Shown here one piece after another: positions 22,626 through 32,725 of a stretch of 64,000 bases of DNA (the first letter of the stretch is position 1; every line of letters starts with the position of its first letter). This DNA comes from Delphinus delphis. Taxonomy: Eukaryota; Chordata; Mammalia; Artiodactyla; Delphinidae. Location: positions 14,780,680-14,844,679 of the forward strand of contig NC_082703.1 in the NCBI RefSeq assembly GCF_949987515.2, written 5' to 3'. The notes below the pieces were generated by a model. That model searched no databases. It saw nothing but the letters and a program-made list of their open reading frames with translations, and was not told the DNA's origin. The position numbers were made by a program, and so were the translations under genes.

Positions 22626-23163
22626 AGTGAAATATATATAGTGTCTTAGATGGGGATACATAAAGGGTAGGGGATATGGAAGCTTGGAGCAGAGTCTTTT
22701 TAAGTGGGGTTAAATACAAATGGGAGAATTTAGTCTCTTGATTATAGTTTAAAATGTATTGATTTCATAGCTGTGTCTTAGTTGACATATGCAAGACTCT
22801 TTTTCACCCCATTTTTTCAAAAACAAAATAAAAACACTCATTTCACCACCGACTTCCTTAGTTACCCAAACCAGAATTGGGCTCTGAAGAGTGGCATCTC
22901 TGGAGGGCGAGGGGTTCCTTTACTTCACAGGTATTTCCAGGGCTTTTACCTACTTAGAACTGCTGGGGACACCAAAATAAGCAAGGGCAGGCCCACCTCT
23001 GCCTGCTCAGAGTTTAATCTGCTGAGGAAGCAACAGGGGCTTATGAAAAAGAGGTGCTGTGAGGGCCCCAGGAAGTGGGGACCTGACCTGGCCCAGAAAG
23101 ACAAGAAGAGGGAGCTTCCCTCTGAAATTCGTAAGCTGCAGGAACTGTCAAAACACCCACAGT
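22626..23163. other. Unclassified spacer
   Basis: 22860-23140 is probably a diverged old repeat (L2/MIR-like gcagagtttaatctgctga order). No exon was recognised. Confidence 0.35.
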
Positions 23164-23383
23164 GGGCTTCCCTGGTGGCGCAGTGGTTGAGAGTCCGCCT
23201 GCCGATGCAGGGGACATGGGTTCGTGCCCTGGTCTGGGAGGATCCCACATGCCGCGGAGCGGCTGGGCCGGTGAGCCATGGCCGCTGAGCCTGCGCGTCC
23301 GGAGCCTGTGATCCGCAACCGGAGAGGCCACAACAGTGAGAGGCCCGCGTACCGCAAAAACAAAACAAAACAAACAAAAAAAA
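23164..23383 (+). mobile_element. CHR-2-like short SINE
   Basis: Full-length: gggcttccctggtggcgcag head, ggttcgtgccc B-box region, agtgagaggcccgcgtaccg end and an (A)nC tail. Target duplications are aaacacccacagt (left) and aaccacccacagt (right). It faces the copy at 23761. Confidence 0.95.
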
Positions 23384-23760
23384 CCACCCACAGTTGCCAG
23401 CAAGGGGGAATGTGATTCAGGGGATACTGGAAAAGTAAAGGCAAGAACTTTCAATTCCCTGCATGACTGTGTTGAGGAGTTTTAAAAATCCTTAACAGCA
23501 ATAAACAGTGAGAAGCCGCTGTAAAGGAAGAAGGCATCCCAGGATCAGATTTGCATTTTGAAATCTTCGTTCAGGCTGCAGTGCGTACTTCGAACTTAGG
23601 AAATAGGAGTATACCACCTAAACTTCTCTTATACACTAACTTCCCTTATTTATTAACAATCCAAACCTCAAAGTTACAGATATTCTAAGCATCTCCTCCA
23701 AAGCATATCAATTCTCAGAATAAATTCTTAATATGTATTATTAGCTGGGTGAAGTTGTGG

Positions 23761-23963
23761 TTTTTTTTTTTGCGGTACGCGGGCCTCTCGCTGCTGTGGC
23801 CTCTCCCGTTGTGGAGCACAGGCTCCGGACGCGCAGGCTCAGCGGCCATGGCTCACAGGCCCAGCTGCTCCGCGGCATGTGGGATCTTCCCGGACCAGGG
23901 CACGAACCCGTGTCCCCTGCATCGGCAGGCGGACTCTCAACCACTGCGCCACCAGGGAAGCCC
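23761..23963 (-). mobile_element. CHR-2-like short SINE
   Basis: Full-length minus-strand copy with T11 at the left and gggaagccc at the right. Target duplications gaagttgtg lie on each side. It forms an inverted pair with 23164-23383, about 380 bp away. Confidence 0.95.
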
Positions 23964-23973
23964 TGAAGTTGTG

Positions 23974-24394
23974 TTTTAAGTGAATTGGGTTTCTAGGGTC
24001 TGTGCAATCTTGATGTACCACCTGCCACTAAGTATTCATCTTCCCAGAATAGAACCTGCTAATCTTTTTGTCTCTTCTTGTTCAAACCTCATTCCTTTTT
24101 CCTTGATCACTGATGTTGTCTCCTCTGGATCTTCTCTCATTTCATTCCCTCTCTCTGGAGGTTTGTGAGATATGGATTGCTCATCACCTAGTAGTATTAA
24201 TAATTCCCGACACATTTTCCTTGGTGATGCATTGGTCTGCATTTGACCTTCCCTGAATCTCATCATTTTCTTCCATTCTTTGGTTTATTGACACAGCCTG
24301 TGACCTGGGCCAAATCCCAAATTTTATTTTTTAAATTCTTACTCCTGTTAGAAATGGACATGCTACATTTTGAAAACTGCTACACTTGTAGAAT
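23974..24394. other. Unclassified spacer
   Basis: T/C-rich sequence with no exon and no confidently named repeat. Confidence 0.4.
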
Positions 24395-24610
24395 ATGGTT
24401 GAAAGCAGGACTCTTGGAAAAGGCCACTTATCAGCTGTGTGATGAGTATATTATTTAGCCTCCCAAACTTCGGTTTCTTCATCTTTGAAAAAAGAGGTTT
24501 AAACAGTGCATATCTCATGAGGTTTTTAATGAGGATTGAAAAAGCTCAGGAACATTAGTGCTTGGCACATAATAAGCACTCGACAAGGCTAGACATTATT
24601 ATTATATATT
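24395..24610 (+). mobile_element. MIR SINE
   Basis: MIR order: gaaagcaggactcttgg, cttatcagctgtgtgatga, cggtttcttcatctttgaaa, atctcatgaggtttttaatg, ttggcacataataagcactc. Confidence 0.85.
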
Positions 24611-26479
24611 ACTAAGTGTTCACATCAAACTAAGCCATGCAATTAGTATTTAACTAATCATCTAGGAGAAGATGAAAACAAAACAAGACCTTGACTTCAA
24701 CCTTTGGGAATCTGAGGAGCCTTTACAAACTGGGGGAAGGAAGAAGTGAAAAGTCATTAAGAGTTAAACAAACAGTGGTCCTTTCCAGATGAAAGAGGGT
24801 CCCCAGGACAGAGCAGAGTCCTTCCTCTCCATGTAACCTTCAACTCATCACCCATGGTGTCATTTGTCTGTCATTGGAAGATGCCATTAGACTGGGTTTG
24901 TTAGCTGACGCATGACATGAGATTTGGGTATTGAAACACTGGACTGTAAGAGGCAGAGATTAATGTAGCACATTTCCCAGCCCGCAGTATATATGGTCTT
25001 CTGGTACCCCTTCAATACATGAGAATAAAAAGCCGTCACAAATTACACCAAGTTTTTTTGCTACCGTTGTTGCTGCTGTTAAGTATTTGCTCTCAATGGA
25101 GGTTAAAACAAACAACAGCAAAAGCTTTGACATGAGGACCTGCGCTGCTGCTGTTCACTTCCTGCCACGCTGTTCTCAGTTGGAGCATCAGTTTCAGGAA
25201 GCTATTCACAGGGATAGCTGTGCCCTGTCATCTACATGGATGTTTCCACATTCAAGTGTTGTATTACCAAGGCCACAAAAATCACAGAGCGAACTCCTAA
25301 GCTGCATGACAGAAGGCTGAGTGGCTAAGTGGGCTACTCTCTGGTTCCTACTCTATTTTAATGATTACTATTAGATATCATTGATATTGTCCATGGGCAT
25401 TTGTCCTCTTGCATTTTTTCCCACATTTTTTCCATTAAAGAAAAAAGAATAAAACTTAGGTGTCTACAGGCACTCAGGCAGGTAATGCTGGTGAGGGAAG
25501 CAAGTCACAGTGGGATGGTGAAAAGTGAGGAACCCAGAAGCCCTCCAAGAAGCACTGCCACTCAGGCTCACTTGGTTGTTGGCTGTGTTAACACAGCAAC
25601 CCATTGTTCTGGGTTTAGAGATTGTTTTTCAAGAGCCCATAGATTTCTAAATTTTTATACCACATGTCCCAGTTTTTAGATGCTGGCACTAATTAAAAAA
25701 AAATTGAAACACATGCCAAGTAATTTCAACTTTGGGCTTCATTTAGCCCTGGGGCAACTAGTTTAAACCTCTGCTCTAGTGATAGGAGCCAAGCAATCTC
25801 TTTGGAAATTTATTTCTCTCCCACAGGAACTAAAAGACTGATGCTTGGAAAATGTAATATAATTTGTGTTCAATGGAGCATTGTGAAATGAGTGCGGAAA
25901 ATAGTTTTTTATTTGTAATGTTCGAAGGAAATATGACAAATAGTAGAAAGTTGTTAAAATAATTTGTAAACAGTATCCAATTCAGAGAAATAATTAAATT
26001 TGAAATTTAATGGTTGTCCTTAAAACATTCATTTATGGTTAAGCTTCCATGAACCAAGTCTGGGTTCTTTCCCCACCATCTACCCTGGTATTTAGCCTTT
26101 TCAAAAATATCTGAAACCCAGATGCCAGGGGTGTAGGATGGTGAAAGAGGAGAAAAAGCAAGCGTTTAGGAGGTGAGATAAATTAGCCTTCTTTTAATTC
26201 TACCTAGAATAGCTCTCTTATTCAGTCAGACCTTTTTTTGACTACATCTTTTGAACAAGTGAAGTTAAAAATATGGGGAAGGTTAACTTAATCTGTCAGT
26301 GATAGTTTTAGTTCAGAGCGGGGAGTCCCTTGTTCCTGCATAAGTGTGATATAAATCTACTTTCTGAATAATCACTTAAGCCCCAAATACGATCTAGCCT
26401 GGCACAGAACTTTTATCATTCAACAACAATTTATTAAATCCTAGAAAGGCAGTGTGCTGATGAAACAAAATTGAACAGG
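24611..26479. other. Unclassified spacer
   Basis: A possible old hAT-like remnant lies at about 25610-25775. Otherwise no exon or confidently assigned repeat. It includes a short ttgctgctgtt/gctgctgctg-type run near 25060-25155. Confidence 0.35.
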
Positions 26480-26757
26480 AATAAATAAATCCTGGGATGT
26501 CATGTAGAGCATAGTAACTATAGTTAATAAACACCGTGTTGCATATTTGAAAGTTGCTAAGAGGGTAGATCTTAAAAGCTCTAACCATAAGAAAGAAAAT
26601 TTTTTGCAATGATGTGTGGTGATGGCTGTTAATTAGACTTATTCTAGACTTACTGTGGTGATCATTTTGCAATATATACATACATTGAATCGTTACGTTT
26701 TACACCTGAAACGGATGTAATGTTATATGTCAATTATACCTCAGTTAAAAAAAAAAC
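26480..26757 (+). mobile_element. L1 3' end
   Basis: Classic mammalian L1 3'UTR words in order: tgttgcatatttgaaagttg, gagggtagatcttaaaagct, ggtgatggctgttaattaga, gtggtgatcattttgcaata, acacctgaaacggatgtaat, caattatacctcagttaaaa. It ends in a poly-A tail. Confidence 0.9.
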
Positions 26758-27489
26758 TTCGGCAAATGACCAAAAAAAGAATATAAAAAGAGGGCTTGGA
26801 GAAGAAAGCTCTTAGGTAGAAAGTAGAAATAGATACAGTTCTGTCATAGTTCACTGGTGGGTTGGACATAATCCTGATTTGGTAAATCAGTGGGCATGCT
26901 TTCCTGAGATAATTACAATATTTACAGTAGAATCTCCTTTGAAAGGCTATTTCATTTAATAGTTTAGATAGCTGATCAGCCCAAGGCTTCACAGCTCAAA
27001 ATGAAAGAGAAGGGACCCCGGGACACCTAGTCAGTGCCTCTGCCACCTCCAACTGCCATCTGAGCTTCACCAAGGACTGCTCTGAGTCTTTCAAGTGGCT
27101 TCTGACAACACAAATGTCAGGCCAGAGAAAAGTAAAAATCGCGATCCTTTTTGAATCCACAAAAGAAACTGGGCTACTTTCCCACTGAATTAGTCAATTT
27201 TAATGGCATGCTTTTGATTCTTTGTTTATTCTGACATTATCCTCAATAGTACAGTTTTTTTTTTAGTCTGTAGCACATAATTTATTGAAAGCTGAACATT
27301 ATTTTATAAGAACTAATAATATTTAATATTTTGCTTTCTTATTATTTAACTTTTATGATTATAAAGTATTTATTGTTAAAAAGTTTAGGAAATAGGGAAA
27401 GTATAAAGAAAGAAACAAAACTCATAATCACACTACCAGAGACAACTGCAGATGATTTACATTTTTATGTCTCTCTTCTCAGTCTTTTT
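26758..27489. other. AT-rich spacer
   Basis: 27240-27470 is very AT-rich and may be an old L1 fragment (ataaagtatttattgttaaa). No exon was seen. Confidence 0.35.
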
Positions 27490-27858
27490 TTAAAAAATAA
27501 ATAAGTAAATAAATTTATTTATTTATTTATTTTTGGCTGCGTTGGGTCTTCGTTGCTGCACACGGGCTTTCTCTAGTTGTGGCGAGCGGGGGCTACTCTT
27601 TGTTGCGGTGCGCGGGCTTCTCATTGCAGTGGCTTTTTTCTCGTTGTGGAGCACGGTCTCTAGGCACGCGGGCTTTAGTAGTTGCGGCACGCAGGCTCAG
27701 TAGTTGTGGCTCGCCGGCTCTAGAACGCAGGCTCAGTAGCTGTGGCGCACGGGCTTAGTTGCTCCAGCAGCATGTGGGATCTTACCAGACCAGGGCTCGA
27801 ACCCGTGTCCCCTGCATTGGTAGGAGGATTCTTAACCACTGCGTCACCAGGGAAGCCC
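27490..27858 (-). mobile_element. CHR-1-like long SINE
   Basis: Complete long-form CHR SINE read on the minus strand. At the left lies (A/T)-rich aaataaatttatttatttat, then tttggctgcgttgggtcttc. At the right lies accagggaagccc. Target duplications are ctcagtct/ctcagtcc. It forms an inverted pair with 28107-28450. Confidence 0.95.
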
Positions 27859-28106
27859 TCAGTCCGTTTTTTAGGACAGATACTTTTATTGTACAGCATT
27901 GGGATCATAGAATATATTGTTTGTAATATTTTATTGCACTTAAAATATTGCTGTATTGAAGAATAGAGGTTTTTATAGTTGCTTCGTATACCTTCTTATG
28001 GATACGCAACAAATAAGTTAAATGTTGAACTTTAAATTTTTCACCATTTTTCCTTTAGTGAACATCCTTGTATAATAAATTTTAAAGAGCAAGAATGGTA
28101 ATTTCC

Positions 28107-28450
28107 GGGACTTCCCAGGTGGCACAGTGGTTAAGAATCCGCCTGCCAATGCAGGGAACACGGGTTCAAGCCCTGTTCCAGGAAGATCCCGCATGCCGCA
28201 GAGCAACTAAGCATGTGCGCCACAACTACTGAGCCTGCATGCCACAACTACTGAAGCCCATGTGCCACAACTACTGAAGCCTGCGTGCCTAGAGCCCGTG
28301 CTCTGCAGCAAGAGAAGCCACCACAATGAGAAGCCTGTGCAACGCAACAAAGAGTAGCCCCCGCTCACTGCAACTAGAGAAAGCCCGCGCGCAGCAGCGA
28401 AGACCCAACGCAGCCAAAAATAAATACATTTTAAAAAGAAATTTAGAAAA
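28107..28450 (+). mobile_element. CHR-1-like long SINE
   Basis: Complete long-form SINE from gggacttcccaggtggcaca to cagccaaaaataaatacatt plus an A-rich tail. Target duplications aagaatggtaatttc (left) and aagaatgataatttc (right) flank it. Confidence 0.95.
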
Positions 28451-28699
28451 AAAGAATGATAATTTCTTTAGGCAAATTCACTTACTTTGACTTAAGAGGT
28501 CAAAGGGTATTAGGACATTTGATATATATTTCTGAACTAGAAAGTAATTACCTATTTTACATTTTTACCAGTGTTTGAATGTACCTATTTCTCTTCATGT
28601 TAAGTATTGCCAGCATTATAATTTCCATTTCTTTTGCTAATTTAATAAGCAAAAATATATTATCTCATTATTGTTTAAGTCTATGTTTGAATACTAAAT

Positions 28700-29000
28700 G
28701 GGATAAATTTTTTATTGTAGTAAAACATACATAACAAAATTTATTTTAACCATTTTTATGTGTACATTTCAATGGCATTAAGTACATTTATATCATTGTG
28801 TAGCTATCACCACTATCCATCTCCAAAACTTTTTCATCTTCCCCAGCTGAAGCTCTGTTTCTATTTAATAATAATTCCCCATTCTTCTCTTCCCCAGTCC
28901 CTGGTAACCACTGTTCTTCTTGCTGTCTCTAGGAATTTAACTATTCTATGTATCTCATATAACTGGAATCATACAGTATTTGTCCTTTTGTGTCCATTCC
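28700..29000 (-). mobile_element. L1 3'UTR fragment, antisense
   Basis: Contains ttattgtagtaaaacataca, tacatttcaatggcattaag, ctatcaccactatccatctc, ccccagtccctggtaaccac and ataactggaatcatacagta. This ordered set is typical of the 3'UTR of older L1 families (L1MC/L1MD-like). Confidence 0.75.
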
Positions 29001-29680
29001 TTTTGTTATACTGGTTGAGTATTTTCATATTTATTAACCAGTGGTAATTTTAGGATTTGCCTATTTAATCTCACAGCATTTTTTTGATGCAGCATTTTGT
29101 CTTTTCTTAGCAATATTAACCATTTGTCATTTATTATAAAAATATTTTTACTAGTTTGTTATCTGCCTTTTAAGATTGTTTATTTATGATACTAAAAAAT
29201 TAACAAGATTCAAACAAAATTCAAAGATCTTATTTGTTTTTTTTAATGATTAACTCGGTAGTTTTCTCTATATGGTTTGAAGCCAAAAATGCTAAGACAC
29301 AAAATCAATTTGCAAAACAAGGTCACTTAACAGGTAGGATTTTTTGCTTTAGTTATAGGTTTCATTATTTACTCAAAGAAATATTCTAGGTGTCTTATTT
29401 GATTTTTCTATCTACTCTAGCATCACATACAGGTGCCGTATATAGAGTAAGCCCTCCGTAAAGATTGCAAAAGGCTGGCAGGGTCAGTGTAAAAGTTGGA
29501 GACCTAGGGGCATTGAGTTTCCATAGTTTTGAAAATCTGTGTGAAATCACTCATGAGTTTGTTTTTACTAAGGAGATGTTTTGTGTTCACTTGAGTTGTA
29601 ATGTGTTGCTTTTCTTCATAGCAGATTGGGTCCTAAAATAAAAATACTATGGCATGGGTTTGGGCGACTGCCTGAAAAAT
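29001..29680. other. AT-rich spacer
   Basis: No exon and no confidently assigned repeat. Confidence 0.35.
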
Positions 29681-29689
29681 AATAAACAA

Positions 29690-29920
29690 TTCTCTTTCTC
29701 AGCTGCTAATACAGCATGTTGGCCATTATAGTGTTATTTCTGGAAACCCCTACACAGCTCCAGATCATCAACTTACTTTAATGGCCAACAGGAGAATGAA
29801 GCCGCAGTAAGTTGTCAAGCTTGGCTTTTCATGAATAACTAATTCAGTCAATTATCTCTCATGGATTCAGCTGAATTAAGCTGTACAGGGGGGAACTGCA
29901 AGGCACCAACTTAGACATTT
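29690..29920. promoter_or_regulatory. Candidate conserved noncoding element with a 12-bp inverted repeat
   Basis: Single-copy-looking block carrying tgttggccatta at 29717-29728 and its exact inverse taatggccaaca at 29779-29790 (50-bp spacer). Homeobox-like words taattcag and ctgaattaag follow. Function is inferred only from these patterns. Confidence 0.3.
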
Positions 29921-30279
29921 TAAAAATAGCCCCGGCAAGAAGAATCATGAATTGTGAAAGACTGGCGATTGAAGATTTATCAGAAGACAGAGTAGATTGG
30001 CTCTCTCCTATACAAATATTCTACTGTTGGACTCACAGCTACTTCTGTACTGATTATTGTTATCTTTTTGATGGGTTGACAAAACAAACATATAATAAAG
30101 GTAAATTTCATAACTGAGTTTTCCGGGTCTGAGTTAGAAAAATGAATCTTTGAGGGTCTGTAAGTCCATGCATGTGTAGAAGAAAGAATGCTGATATAAA
30201 TCATGTTCCTGACCTGGTCACACATATTATCAGTGACCTTGAGTTGCTCACATAATAATATCGCTTGTTTCTTGGTTTA

Positions 30280-30365
30280 TATTTAAAATTATATATATTA
30301 GATATATATGATATATCAGTATTATACTTTATTACATATAAATAAAAATAGATATAATTTATATG
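30280..30365. repeat. AT-rich (TA)n-like tract
   Basis: Runs of tatatat and gatatatc in about 85 bp of nearly pure A/T sequence. Confidence 0.7.
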
Positions 30366-30424
30366 ACAAAACAAGGATACTGGATCATTTAGCTAAGGAT
30401 TTTAGGTTGAAGACATAATATAAT

Positions 30425-30685
30425 TTGGAGGTAAACATTATCACAGGTAAGGTATTTAACTCAGAGAGGTTACTTAGTAGCTTGCTTGATTTCACACTGC
30501 TAATAACTGAGGAAGCAAGGACTTGAATCTGGGTCTCTCTGCAATGATAATCATGACCAGGGCTTTAAAGTCAAACTATGTGAGCTTGGAGCAGGATTTC
30601 AGGTCTCGCCTTTACTAGAATGTAAAATGAGGGGATTGGACCAGATGTTCTCTCCGGTCCCCTCAGCCATCTATAGGTTCTCGTT
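30425..30685. mobile_element. Two adjacent MIR remnants in opposite orientation
   Basis: 30425-30545 is reverse-oriented MIR (actcagagaggttacttagt, tgaggaagcaaggacttgaa). 30555-30685 reads forward (agtcaaactatgtgagcttg, atgaggggattggaccagat). Confidence 0.6.
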
Positions 30686-30856
30686 TGTCCTGATTTACAG
30701 TGTAAACCTGAACTTATATTCACATTCACTTCCTTGTATAGGGCTCTAACATATCCAACCTTCAAAAACTCTACTAATTAAAAAAAATGGTGGAAAGAAA
30801 GAAGCATCCACTCTGTCGGCCACCATGCCTCATACCAATTCAAAACAGAACATGGT

Positions 30857-31073
30857 GGGCTTCCCTGGTGGCGCAGTGGTCGGGAGTCCGCCTGCCGATG
30901 CAGGGGACATGGGTTCGTGCCCCGGTCTGGGAGGATCCCACAGCCGCAGAGCGGCTGGCCCCGTGAGCCATGGCCACTAAGCCTGCGCGTCCGGAGCCTG
31001 TGCTCTGCAACGGGAGAGGCCACGGCAGTGAGAGGCCCGCGTACCACAAAAATAAAATAAAATAATAATAATA
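30857..31073 (+). mobile_element. CHR-2-like short SINE
   Basis: Full-length short CHR SINE with an A-rich (AAAATAAA/ATAATA) tail. It is flanked by a perfect 16-bp duplication caaaacagaacatggt at 30841-30856 and 31074-31089. Confidence 0.97.
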
Positions 31074-31199
31074 ACAAAACAGAACATGGTGCCCCACTGA
31101 GCATGCTGCTGCAAAACCCAGGGCTGCATCTGCTGTGTTAGAACTCTTTTCCCATGAGAGCTGGTTTCTCTAATTAAAAAAAATTAGAATGATAATTTC

Positions 31200-31230
31200 C
31201 GGGACTTCCCCGGTGGAGCAATGGTTAAGA
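31200..31230 (+). mobile_element. CHR SINE head only (3'-truncated)
   Basis: Only the first 30-odd bases of a long-form CHR SINE (gggacttccccggtggagca … aagaatccgcctgc) are present. An unrelated sequence then begins abruptly. The 14 bases before it, agaatgataatttc, also flank the SINE at 28107-28450. Confidence 0.8.
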
Positions 31231-31502
31231 ATCCGCCTGCTTGTTCTCGGAAATCCAGAAGTAAAGCTTTTCTCCTTCTTGGACAACTCTCTTGACTATC
31301 ACTGAGGCCTCACGAGGTATGTGGTGTGGTCCCTATACTTGCTCATGAAATTCAGGCCATGCAGTTTAGTTTGGTAGACTTTCAAGGCGCTGCACACAAA
31401 TGACCTTCTTAAAAACCTCTTCCTTTTCCGTTTCTTCTGTGTCATTGCTCTAATTTGCCAATCATATTTTGATTTTAATCTTCCCATCCAGATTTTTATT
31501 TT
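31231..31502 (-). other. Unidentified block with mRNA-like composition
   Basis: Bounded on the left by a truncated SINE head and on the right by another SINE. On the minus strand it holds a 62-codon frame with a basic cluster (KKRKRKRFLRR). A second frame also shows codon-like sequence (ending KLYFWISENK) interrupted by stops. I compared it mentally with common ribosomal-protein retrocopies and could not match it. It may be a decayed processed-pseudogene fragment or ordinary single-copy DNA. Confidence 0.25.
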
Positions 31503-31815
31503 TTTTAAGATTTATTATTTATTTATTTTACTTTAGTTTTATTTTTGGCTGCGTCGGGTCTTAGTTGCAGCAATCAGGATCTTCGTTGAGGTATGTGGGA
31601 TCTTATGTTGCGGCACACGGGCTCCAGGGTGCGTGGGCTCTGTAGTTTGTGGCACACACAGGCTCTCTAGTTGAGGAACGCGAAATCAGTAGTTGTGATG
31701 CGTGGGCTTAATTGCCCCATGGTATGTGGGATCTTAGTTCCCTGACCAGGGATCAAACATGCGTCCCCTGCGCTGTAAGGTGGATTCTTTACCACTGGAC
31801 CACCAGGGAAGTCCC
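31503..31815 (-). mobile_element. CHR-1-like SINE, diverged
   Basis: Minus-strand copy: at the left atttttggctgcgtcgggtc, at the right accagggaagtccccc. Imperfect duplications ccatccagatttt / ccacccggagtttt show its age. The central repeats are partly missing. Confidence 0.88.
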
Positions 31816-32339
31816 CCACCCGGAGTTTTAAATGGAATGTTTCTATTTGTGTGATTTCTTTCACACTTTTCACTAAGAGTAATTTTCCACTTTTCATACA
31901 CTTAGTCACTCTTCTAAAGTTATTCTCCCTTCCAAGAAACCTATTGTGATTATTATAAAAGAATACAAAACCACCATCCCAAACTATTACTGATAGAATA
32001 TTTTGGACCCATGCCTTTCCTCACAGTGACACAAACAGTTTTAAAACAACTACCAAACAAATAAAAAGATGACAATGCGTGTGCTGGCTGTCTTGTTTTT
32101 ATGCACTACAACCTGCTACATCTGAGCCGTTATCTAATCTGTTTGGTATGTAACAATACTCTTCATTTGCCTAGTACTGTTAAATATAAATTTCATTTCC
32201 CATAACATTCAGTAACTGAGCAAGATATTTTGTTGTATTTTCTTCTTATCTTTTTCTTCTCTCACCTTCCTTCTCCCACCTCCCAAACATGTTTTTTCCC
32301 TTTTATAGCCCAACTATTTTACATTCTGGAAAAGGCAAA
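31816..32339. other. Unclassified spacer
   Basis: AT-rich. No exon or named repeat. Confidence 0.4.
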
Positions 32340-32725
32340 ACTATGAAAACAGTAAAAAGATCAGTAGTTGCCAGGGGATAGAAGGGAGGGAGGAATGAAC
32401 AGGTGAAGTATAGAAGACTTTTAGGGCAATAAAACTACTCTGTTTGATACTATAATGGTGGATACAGTTGTCTAAACCCATGGTATGTACAACACCGAGA
32501 GTGAACCCCAATGTTAACTATGGACACTGGGTGATAATGATGTGTCAATGTAGGTTCATCAGTTGCTATAAATGTACCACTCTGGTGAGGGGTGTGGATA
32601 AAGGGGGAGGCTATACATGTGGGGAGGGGTTGGAGTTATATGAGAAATCTCTTCCCCTTCCTCTCAATTTTATTGTGACCCTACATCTGCTGGAAAATAT
32701 GAAGCCTATTAAAAAATATAAAAGA
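32340..32725 (+). mobile_element. L1 3'UTR fragment
   Basis: Ordered L1 words: ttgccaggggatagaaggga, tttgatactataatggtgga, aacccatggtatgtacaaca, atgtgtcaatgtaggttcat, aatgtaccactctggtgagg, gggaggctatacatgtgg. It ends gcctattaaaaaatataaaa. Confidence 0.88.

Noticed and set aside
23164..23240. tRNA-like head with A and B box
   Set aside because: Promoter of the tRNA-Glu-derived SINE. It does not fold as an intact tRNA gene and recurs in every CHR copy.
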